This document shows, one piece after another, positions 44,501-56,500 of a stretch of 64,000 nt of DNA. The stretch covers positions 96,022,624 through 96,086,623 of the forward strand of contig CM049308.1 in the NCBI GenBank assembly GCA_026874595.1, in the 5' to 3' direction. Each line of letters starts with the position of its first letter. Positions within the stretch are counted from its first letter, which is position 1. The DNA comes from Sipunculus nudus (lineage: Eukaryota > Annelida > Sipuncula > Golfingiida > Sipunculidae). The position numbers were made by a program, and so were the translations under genes. Under the pieces are notes generated by a model. It had not been told where the DNA came from. It saw only the letters and a program-made list of their open reading frames with translations, and did no database searches.

Positions 44501-47500
44501 AGAAACATTAAGATAAAATCTCTTAAAGTTTTGTAAAAGACACATTCGCTCCACTGAATACAAACATTAAACTTTGCCCAGTCTGTCCACATCCAGCCTT
44601 ATTTTCTCTCAACTGTTCTTGTCTCACAAATCAGTTTCACTTGTTCTTCTTTTCTCTATTCCTCATTTCTTCCCTCACCTGTATTTGTCTCACTTGCTCT
44701 CACCTGTCACTTTCTTCTCTTCTATGCCTATATTACCCGTGTTTATCTTACCTGTTCTTGTCTCACCTGAGACATTACACCTGTTCCTCTTTTCCATTCC
44801 TGTATCACATTTCTTGTCTAACAACTTGTCTCAACTAAACTTATCTCATTTGGTCTTATCTCACCTGTTTTATTTGGGCCTCACCTTTTTGGGGGTCTCA
44901 CCTGTTCACATCTCTTGTTTTTTTTTGTCTCACATGGTCTTATCTCAAATGGGGTGTTTTTTCCCTCACCTATTCTTATCAAACCTGTTCTTGTTTCAAC
45001 TGGTCTTGTCTCATCTTTTAATGTCTCACATTTTCTTGTCTCACCTGTTCGTGTCTCACCTGTTTTTGTCTCACCTGTTTTTGTCTCACCTGTATCCATG
45101 ATTTTTCTCAGATTCTTCTCCAGGCGTGCTGCCTGATCATCAATCTGCTGCTGTTCTCGCTCCAGAGCCAACATTTCCTCTGTCACATACTCGCTCGTGT
45201 CCATTAGCTCCTGTCAGTACAATATTGTGACACTGCCTAACTCAACACATACTGTTTCTATACATGGTGCTCAGCTGATTAGCTCAACCTTTGACACAAT
45301 ACGCAGGTCCAAAAAAATATAAATGATTTCCAGCATTATCATTTAAGGTTACTTGGGGTTATGTCATTATTCAGTGAGAAAACACAATGAGCATTCCTTG
45401 GATTTTACAAAATTACCAATATTTCTATACAAAGCTTCAGTGTCATAAAGCAGGCAATATAAAGCCACTGCCTTTACTGTTAATGGTCATTCCACTGATA
45501 TACTGACCTCCCTCAAACAAATGCAAAATACCCTTCAGAAGCCATAATTAAGCCACTGGATACATCACTGGACAAAAATGACAAAGTAACATACAAATGA
45601 GAAGCCAACCAAATTTAATTAACACGACAGCCACAAGATGGCAGCACAATAGTTTTTGTCCTTCATTTGCTGGTACCTTGACAACAGGACGGTCACTGAA
45701 GCTAGTGGTGGGAGTCGATTCCTTTTTCAAAATCGAGCAAACCAACTGATGATCGATTATTAATCAGTTCAGACAAATATATGCAATTATCAAAAAAATA
45801 TTCAATTATCTGTGAAACTGTACCTACGTTTCCCCGGCAGGTATTTTCCTCTCGCGCACGAGTGTAACGATCCTTCCACGTATAATGACTAATTTTAAGG
45901 ATCAAATTTAACGATCGGCAATGTCGGGTAATATCTTTCATAATGGAATTTAAGAGCATCTTACAATGTTTGGCCTATAAAGGGGCTGTTTTTCTAGCAC
46001 ATGAAGGCAGATTTTACGGGCCCAGATGTGCTTGGGGTAGATCATACAAAAAAAAAAAATTGCAGACTAGTCAAAAAAAAAATTCCAGCTGAAATCCAAA
46101 TACTCGACCGGCCGGGTTAGCCCGAACAAAGAATTTTTAAGGACAGCCTTAACAGATGTACCTGGCATCGGTTAAATAGATTATTTCTAAGAGAATCTTG
46201 CAAAATTGGCATAGACCTGGAGAATTTATGGAGTATTTTAACGCCTTCCCGCCCATATTTTGCAATGTACATTTTGTTAGAAAACTCTCTGCTAATTCTG
46301 CAGCTCCCTGCAAGTTCACAGATAATAAGTTTAATAACGTTCTTGCATCTACCGTGTCATACTCAGTTACATACGGAAGTTATCTGTGAACACAGACTCA
46401 TTATATGAAGCGTGTGGTGTGGTAAAAAATGGAAGAATCATTTTTGCCTATAACATAAAGGCATTCTGGAAAGAAAACAATCATTATTATGATGTAATCG
46501 ATAGTTGCCTTTGGTAATCGAGCGCTTGAAAGTGGCAGCAAACTGACTGACTTTAAATAAAACTCGATGATTGGCCCACCACTAAATGAAGCTACTCTAA
46601 TCCATGGCTGGTTTATAAATGTAAAAGATGCCATTTATTCAATAACAAGGGACCCATGGGTCATGGCACTCAGCTGAATTTTGAAATTTTAGCAAATGCA
46701 AAATATGCAAAATATTCTATTGTAATGATTTTGATATATATAAGCATATGAGAACATAAAAAGAAAGGAGCCCTCCTACTTGGTTATAGTAAAGTTCTTG
46801 ATATATGATTACGAAACTATGTAATGAAGAAAAACAGTAAAAGTTTTGAGATACTGTGATGCATAAGAAAAAATTAACAGCTGGACAGGCTAGTTGACAA
46901 AATGGACTGATACCTTTATTTCACTTTCAAGGGAATAATGCATTCAACTTTACATTAAAGCCTATTTTTTTAGTATATCCATGTTTACATAAATAGCCCT
47001 TTATCAGATTCATTTTTTTATATACAAGTTTTATAAATCTGTAATAAAAAAAATATGAAAATATAAGTTAAAATATCAGAATTCTAAGTTGCAAATAATT
47101 ATTTATCCAGATTTTTAGCTCACATCGGGTCATATTATGCATACACATATATTTTATTATTTTTAAATCACAAATGTTTATACTGAATTTAAAAGTAAAT
47201 TATGCCACAACATGGCATCTTCAAGATTATTCCTTGAATCCCTATTAAAACGTTTTTTGTACTTTGGAATTTTCAGTACATGCTTAATTTTATTCACCAA
47301 AATAAAAGATTCAGGAAATTTGATAAAATAAAAACAACTTTTCAAATAAAGTATACACACTGTATCCTTGTGCTAATTACTATCTCAGCTATAATTTATT
47401 ACTGGAATTAATATTCAATTTCACACCTGGTGAAGTTTTCACTCTTCCGAAGTAAGGAATTCCTTATCTGATGAACATCCACACTCTCATACAAGTATGA

Positions 47501-50500
47501 TTCATACCAATACACCACTTTTTGAACAAAATTAAATGTGCACTTAAATCATTGTAACCCTGGTGGTACAATACAAATTCTAAACTGTAATATAGCCAAG
47601 AAAAAGAATGAATCAAATACAGAAAATTATAACATTCATCTAGTTTATGCATCATCTAGAGGGGTGGGGATGGAGGGGGGGGGGGGGGTGGGCAGGGCAG
47701 AGGGGAAGCCTGCCAGTAAAAGCAGAGCCTAGGCAAGCTGCCTGGTGTGAGTTACATAACACAGGTGAAGGTTGTACCACTAGGTGGGCTTGATGTAAAC
47801 AACACTTGAAAACTGGAATAAAAGCTACTCTTTTCAATCAAATCCTTTGAAATTTCAGATTTTAAAAGATTAAATCCTTATGTATATATGCTGTAAAAAT
47901 TAAATCAACAGTGCTTACAGGGAAAAAACGTGCCGTGACCAAAGTTGGACAAAATCTAAGGTACTGATTTTTTAAAAATGCTAATAACTTAAAAAATTTG
48001 CAAAATATAGATCTAATTTTGGGTAAACAATTTAATTTTGATTAAATAAAGCTATATCCCTGGAAAAAAGTCTCCAGCTTCAGCAAATCTCATTTTAAAA
48101 GAGTAAATATATTTCCTGATTTTTAAAAAATTTCATTATGTTTGGGCCAATAACATCAAAACAATTTCCAAAACTGACCTAATTTTTGGTATGTACAAAG
48201 AAAATGTATGGAAGAATATGCATACTAAATATGATCAAAACAGATCAGTGGTTTTGATATCAGGCAGCCTTGAAGTGTAACAATGGCTATTTTATGGAAA
48301 ACGGAGTTTTTTTCTTAATATCTCAAAGGAACACAGTCCTAGTGACCCAATATTTGGAAAGGTAGGAGATTTTGGGGACATCTAACTATATGCAAAATTT
48401 TTATTTGTAGGACCAATGGTTTCAAAACATTTCCTGTTAATTGACGGACAGCCAAACGGCCAGATGGCCGGACGGACAACAGACAAAGGACCACGACTAT
48501 AGCTCAGATGACTTAAAGTCAGCTGAGCTAAAAACACATGGCAATTCACATGACTCACCCAGCCTAATATAACTGATTCTACATATTACAAAGTCACAGG
48601 GACAGGCAGCTGGTTTTACATCTCACAGAGACAGGCAGCTGGTGCTGCATTTCACAGGGACATGCAGCTGGTTCTGCATCCCACAGGGACAGGCAGCTGG
48701 TTTTACGTCTCACAGGGGCTGGCAGCTGGTTTTACATCTCACAGAGACAGGCAGCTGGTGCTGCATCTCACAGGGACATGCAGCTGGTGCTGCATCTCAC
48801 AGGGACAGGCATCTGGTTTTACGTCTCACAGGGGCTGGCAGCTGGTTCTGCATCTCACAGGGACATGCAGCTGGTGCTGCATCTCACAGAGACATGCAGC
48901 TGGTTCTGCATCTCACAGGGACATGCAGCTGGTGCTGCATCTCACAGGGACAGGCAGCTGGTTTTACGTCTCACAGGGGCTGGCAGCTGGTTCTGCATCT
49001 CACAGGGACAGGCAGCTGGTCCTGCATCTCACAGAGACATGCAGCTGGTTCTGCATCTCACAGGCACAGGCAGCTGGTCCTGCATCTCACAGGGACAGGC
49101 AGCTGGTTCTGCATCTCACAGGGACAGACAGCTGGTTTTACATATATCATAGGGACAGGCAACTGGATAAACATATCTCATAGGGACAGCTCCTGTTACT
49201 AAGGTGAGTTGTACATTACCAGTTATGGACTCGATGCCACTGGTCCAAAACAACAATCCTGATTTACCTCATCCTCAAACAGGATGTCATCAATGTCAGT
49301 CTCCTCCTCCTCTTCTTCTTCCTCCTCTTCCTCATCCTGATGCTGCTCTCCATCACTCCCAAGCTCTGCAGCTCCTATAACAACAATGATAAAGTCATGA
49401 TTCAGTCAGGCACTCTGCAGCTCCTATAACAACAATGATAAAGTCATGATCCAGTCAGGCACTCCTATAACAGTGATCATTTTGTGGTTACATCATGTGA
49501 TACGTCAGAATCAGGATATGAAACAATGATATGAAACTGATATGAAACAATGATTCAAATGAAAAATATATTGTATGATTTACAATTTAATTTACTTATA
49601 TTTCTATATATGTCCACTGAAAACTGAACAGACAATTAACTTTGGCTTATTCAGTTTAGTTCTAAAAGTGACCAGCAGGTGTCACTACATGAAGTCCTCA
49701 ATTCATATGAAATTTCAGTGATGCAGTCTGGCTCCGTCCACATTGTGTTTCTCATTTCTATTCATCATTTATTCTGTTCATTATTTTACACATCACTTTC
49801 ATCATTCTGTGCATCATTCTCTTTGTTCATCATTTTGCACATCATGATCATCATTCTGTGCATCATTATCTCTGCTTATTATTTTACACATCATGTTTAT
49901 CATTCTTTGCATCATTCTCTCTGTTCATCATTTTACACATGATGTCCATCATTCTGTGCATCATTCTCTCTGTTCATTTTTTTAAACATCATGTTCATCA
50001 TTCTGTCCATCATTCTCTCTGTTCATGTTTTTACACATCAAGTTTATTATTCACATTCACTGACTCACATACATGAATTCCATTACTGGTTCTGCTCACG
50101 CAGACAGATCCTCTACTCACCAAGCTCCTCGGTGAGATTCCTAGGTTTTGCGTCCTCCGCGTTCTCCACCTGGAACCAGAGGTTATCACTTTCTTGAAGT
50201 ATTTCTTAAACATACATCTAACAAGCTAAAAGAACACGGCCTCATCAATCAGATGTTTATTTTAACTTTACAGTAAAAAATCAAATTATTCAACCAAGCA
50301 ATGGCCTATATGGAAGCTCCAGCTGTTACAAGCTGGCATTGCAGTTTAATTTAAATGTGACACCAAAAATATATATGGCACCACAAATACCACCATCCTA
50401 TCAACTTTAGGAAAAAGTTTACACATGTGAAAAATTGCAAAATATTTCAGCTGACAAAATAATTATGCAATCAATGAATAAAAAAAAAACCTCACAAAGC

Positions 50501-53500
50501 AAGGGACATTCATACATAGCAATTAATAATCAATTTAAAACATGCACTATGCACAGTTTGTACTGGACAATAATGAAGCCCTAAAAGTCAACGTGTTTAG
50601 AAAACATTTTGAGTTTTGTTTTCCACTCTCAATATAGTAAGTGACATATTCATTATATTGAAATAACAATTGTTGTAAAGCTAAACCCAGCCGAGACAAT
50701 AAGAGCTGACATCATTTATCACCAGTACCACCTTGGCCTGTAGGTGCTGACATTTATTAATTAGTAGTCTGGTGTGGCCTGTGGGAGCTGACTTTAATAG
50801 TCAGCAGTCTGGTGTAGCCTATTTGTCATTATTACTCAGCAGTACTGGTGTGGCCTGTGGGCGCTGACATTGTTAGTCAGCAGTACTGGTGTTGCCTGTA
50901 GGAGCTGTCATTGTTAGTCAGCAGGCTGGTGTGGCCTGAAGGAGCTGACATTGTTAGTCAGCAGGCTGGTGTGGCCTGTGGGAGCTGATGTTGTTAGTCA
51001 GCAGTCTGATGTGGCAAGTGTTAGCTGACATCATTAGTCAGCAGTACTGGTGTGGCCTGTGGGAGCTGACATTGTTAGTCAGCAGTACTGGTGTGGCCTG
51101 TAGGAGCTGACATTGTTAGTCAACAGTACTGGTGTGGCCTGTAGGAGCTGACATTGGTTAGTCAGCAGGCTGGTGTGGCCTGTGGGGGCTAGCATTAGTC
51201 AGCAGTCTGGTGTAGCCTATTTGTCATTTTTACTGTGGGAGCCTGTGGGAGCTGACATTTTTAGTCAGCAGTCAAGTGAGGCTTGCGGGAGCTGACATTG
51301 TTTCTCAGAAGTACTGGTCTGACATGTTGGAGCTAACATTATTAGTCAACAGTCTGGTGTGGCAAGTGTTAGCTGACATCATTAGTCAACAGTACTGGTA
51401 AGGCCGTTTGGGTATCCAGTTATGTAAAGATGTACATGTAGAGATGGAGCCACATCAAGATGCAAAGATAAATAAAAAGACCACAACACTGATGCAATCT
51501 GAAAGACCATGAAATATGTTTGCTGAATGCAATAACAAATACACTGGCTTTGACAGTGCTCAGAACTCATCTTTCTCAAGTAAGGATATAACATGCAGAT
51601 AAAAGAATGAGCTTAGCAAAACAAATTTATTGCATAACATTATCTTCAATTTAAATGGTAAAAAAGCAAATTTAAAGAATAAACAAACACTCAGGCAATG
51701 TCAGACACTTGATACCTTGCCATTGTAATCAGGAAAGTCCTTGCCCTGCAAAACATGAGGGACTTAATCACTACAGCTCTTATGCACAAACAGGTATATG
51801 ACTGATGTTTATCTGTTATATACAACAGGTATATGGCTGAAGTTTGTCTCTGTTATATACAAAAGGTATATGGCTGAAGTTTGTCTCTGTTATATACAAC
51901 AGGTATTTGGCTGAAGTTTGTCTCTGTTATATACAACAGGTATATGGCTGTAGTTTGTCTGTTATATACAACAGGTATATGGCTGAAGTTTGTCTCTGTT
52001 ATATACAACAGGTATATGGCTGAAGTTAGTCTTTGTTATATACAACAGGTATATGGCTAAAGTTTGTCTCTGTTATATACAACAGGTATATGGCTGAAGT
52101 TTGTCTCTGTTATATACAACAGGTACATGGCTGAAGTTTGTCTCTGTTATATACAACAGGTATATGGCTGAAGTTTGTCTTTGTTATATACAACAGGTAT
52201 ATGGCTGAAGTTCTTCTCTGTTATAAACAAACAGGTATATGGCTGAAGTTTGTCTGTATTATATACAAACAGGTATATGGCTGAAGTTTGTCTCTGTTAT
52301 ATACAACAGGTATATGGCTGAAGTTTGTCTCTGTTATATACAACAGGTATATGGCTGAAGTTTGTCTCTGTTATATACAAACAGGTATAGGGCTGAAGTT
52401 TGTCTGTTATATATACAAAAGGCTTACTGCTGAAGTTTGTCTCTGTTATATACAAACAGATATAGGCCTGAAGTTTGTCTTTGTTAAATACAACAAGTGT
52501 ATGGCTGAAGTTTGTCTCTGTTATAAACAACAGGTATATGGCTGAAGTTTGTCTCTGTTATATACAACAGGTACATGGCTGAAGTTTGTCTCTGTTATAT
52601 ACAACAGGTATATGGCTGAAGTTTGTGTTTGTTATATACAACAGGCATATGGCTGAAGTTTGTCTTTGTTAAATACAACAGGTGTATGGCTGAAGTTTGT
52701 CTCTGTTATATACAACAGGCATATGGCTGAAGTTTGTGTTTGTTATATACAACAGGTGTATGGCTGAAGTTTGTCTCTGTTATGAACAACAGGTATATGG
52801 CTGAAGTTTGTCTTTGTTATATACAACAGGTGTATGGCTGAAGTTTGTCTCTGTTATGAACAACAGGTATATGGCTGATGTTTGTTTCTGTTAAATACAA
52901 ACAGGTATAGGGCTGAAGTTTGTCTGTTATATATACAAAAGGTTTACTGCTGAAGTTTGTCTCTGTTATATACAACAAGGTATAGGGCTAAAGTTTGTGT
53001 TATATACAAACAGGTATAGGACTGTTTGTCTCTTGAAAAGTAACAAATAATTAAGGAAAATTTTGATAAAAATGGTAGATATGTTTCATGGATGACAAGG
53101 ATGACAAATTTTCCCTCTGGTTTCTGATGATTTAGAAATGTTAAGTGACTGAGATTATGCTACGTTACCTGTTATGTTTAAATGACTTTATAAAAATCAT
53201 AAAGTTTTTCTTTTAGTATTTTTCAGTTGAGTAAAATTTGCAAACTTGTGATACTAGATCAGGAAAATTTAGGTCTGATTTGGACTTCTATAAATAATGG
53301 CCTCAAGTGTTAATTTTTTTTAATTATTACTGCTGAGCCATGGTTTTAAAAGGGTTTAATATGGTAGAGCATAAAATTAAGTAAACATGTTAATCTGAAG
53401 AATGGAAAGAAAGTAAATAATTGCTTTACTAATCACATATTTAAGTGAAAGTTATAAATCCCAGGCTGTGACTACATGCTTGGTCCCCCAGGAGACTGAG

Positions 53501-56500
53501 GATGGCCGCCATTCATAACATGTCAGGCTTCATGACATCAAACATTCACAACAGCCCTGCAGTGAATGGCCTAAAGTCCAATTTTGAGGTTATTGACTTG
53601 GAGGAGGCCTTGGTATTTTGCACTTACCAGTGAGAAAATTGGACTGCTGTCTACTAATGTGATCAGCTCTAACAAGATGGATGTTCCCAGAAGGCTTCCC
53701 CCGCCCTGCAGGGCTGAATAATTGACAGGGATTCACTCAACAGCCACAGGAATCTACTTTCATCACTGTCTGCTGCTCAAGGCATACAGTAACAGTAACC
53801 TACCTGACATATAATGATAACCAGTAGGGCGTACAAGACACAGAGAACCTACCTGACATAAAATGATAACCAGTAAGGCGTACAAGACACAGAGAACCTA
53901 CCTGACATATAATGATAACCAGTAAGGTGTACAAGACACAGAGAACCTACCTGACATATAATGATAACCAGTAAGGCGTACAAGACACAGAGAACCTACC
54001 TGACATATAATGATAACCAGTAAGGCGTACAAGACACAGAGAACCTACCTGACATATAATGATAACCAGTAAGGTGTACAAGACACAGAGAACCTACCTG
54101 ACATATAATGATAACCAGTAAGGCGTACAAGACACAGAGAACCTACCTGACATATAATGATAACCAGTAAGGCAAACAAGACACAGAAAACCTACCTGAC
54201 ATATAATGATAACCAGTAAGGTGTACAAGACACAGAGAACCTACCTGACCTATAATAATAACCAGTAAGGCGTACAAGACACAGAGAACCTACCTGACAT
54301 AAAATGATAACCAGTAAGGCGTACAAGACACAGAGAACCTACCTGACATATAATGATAACCAGTAGGGCGTACAAGACACAGAGAACCTACCTGACATAA
54401 AATGATAACCAGTAAGGCGTACAAGACACAGAGAACCTACCTGACATAAAATGATAACCAGTAAGGCAAACAAGACACAGAGAACCTACCTGACATATAA
54501 TGATAACCAGTAAGGCAAACAAGACACAGAGAACCTACCTGACATATAATGATAACCAGTAAGGCGTACACGACACAGAGAACCTACCTGACATATAATG
54601 ATAACCAGTAAGGTGTACAAGACACAGAGAACCTAGCTGACATATAATGATAACCACTTAGGCGTACAAGACACAGAGAACCTACCTGACATACAATGAT
54701 AACCAGTAAGGTGTTCAAGACACAGAGAACCTACCTGACATATAATGATAACCAGTAAGGCTTAAAAGACACAGAGAACCTACCTGACATATAATGATAA
54801 CCAGTGAAGCAAATTAAACAACTAGAATACAATATTATCCCTGTATAATCAGCACAGCAAGGGAAAACAACCAGAAATATCTGGCATCTGGAAAATAATA
54901 TTATCCCCCACAAATCAGCACAGATAGACAAAACAATTAGAAATGTCTGGCATCAGGGATACAATGCTATTGAGTCCACACTGAGTCCAAGTGTGAGTGC
55001 AAGTTCAAGTCAAAGCCAATTGAATCGAAGTCCAAGTCTGAGTCCTTGACATTCAAATCCAAGTACATCTTTTTCAAGTCTGATTCATTTTGAACCTGAG
55101 TCCAAGTCTGAATCAGAGTCCAATACAAATATCCTTAACTAGGGACACACGGGTCTCGAAACTAAGCTGAATTTGTCTATAAAGATATGTTTATGAGCTT
55201 TTTTCAAAACATGGGTCCAGTGATCAGTTTGAAGCCAACCTGTCTACCCGAATTAGAGTTATCATCAATACACTAATTTGTGAATGGATGGGCCCTATGA
55301 CCTTGACCTTTGACCTAGTGGCCCCAAAATCAAAAGGAACCTTCCCAAATTGGCAGGTGGGCCACGTGGAGGACAGAAGGTTTTAGGTTTGAAAAATTGA
55401 TGAAAAGTTTGGCTTAAAATGCATCCACAGTCTTTCTAAAGAAGTGGGTCTTGTGACCTTGACCTCTGACCCAGTGACTCCTAAAATCAAAAGGAACCTT
55501 CCCCAATTAGCAGGTGTGTCATGGGGAAGACAGAAGGTTTGGGATGACAAGTTTGGCTTAAAATGCATCTTCAATCTATTTAAAAAAGTGGGTCTTGTGA
55601 CCTTGACCCTTGATGTCATGACCCCCAAATCAAAATGGTTCTTACATTATTGATGGATCATATATACGTCAAGTTTGAAACCAATATGTCATCCCTAACT
55701 TGAGTTATCATCTGGAAACAAATATAAAAACAGATGGCCCTTTTGACCTTGACCTTTGACCCCAAAATCATTTAGGTTCTTCCCCTATTGGCAGGCCATC
55801 TATAAGTGCAAGATTGAAGGTTTGGGATGAAAAGTTTGGCTTACAATGCATCCACATTCTTTCTAAAGAAGTGGGTCTTGTGACCTTGACCTCTGACCCA
55901 GTGACTCCTAAAATCAAAAGGAACCTTCCCCAATTAGCAGGTGTGCCATGGGGAAGACAGAAGGTTTGGGATGACAAGTTTGGCTTAAAATGCATCTTCA
56001 ATCTATTTAAAAAAGTGGGTCTTGTGACCTTGACCCTTGATGTCATGACCCCCAAATCAAAATGGTTCTTACATTATTGATGGATCATATATACGTCAAG
56101 TTTGAAACCAATATGTCATCCCTAACTTGAGTTATCATCTGGAAACAAATATAAAACAGATGGCCCTTTTGACCTTGACCTTTGACCCCAAATTCATTTA
56201 GGTTCTTCCCCTATTGGCAGGCCATCTATAAGTGCAAGATTGAAGGTTTGGGATGAAAAGTTTGGCTTACAATGCATCCACATTCTTTCTAAATATGTGG
56301 GTCTGTTGACCTTGACCTTTGACCTCAAAATCTAACATTACAGTTCTAACATTACAGGTGGGCCATATATAAGTCAAGTTTGAAAACCATATGTCAATCC
56401 AAAGTGAAGTTATCATCAGGAAACAAATTTGACAGACATACAGAAAGAAGAACAGACAAACAGATGGACAGGTTGATTAATATAGGGCATCCACTTATTC

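Noticed and set aside
48642-49202. Three overlapping forward frames of 124-186 codons
   Set aside because: A 30-bp repeat (10 codons) is open in all three frames at once, which is a property of the unit and not of a gene.
55383-56080. Repeated frames of about 70-95 codons ([18 protein letters not shown] type)
   Set aside because: These come from the gaccttgacc interspersed repeat in both orientations; the same peptides appear at every copy and have no coding support.
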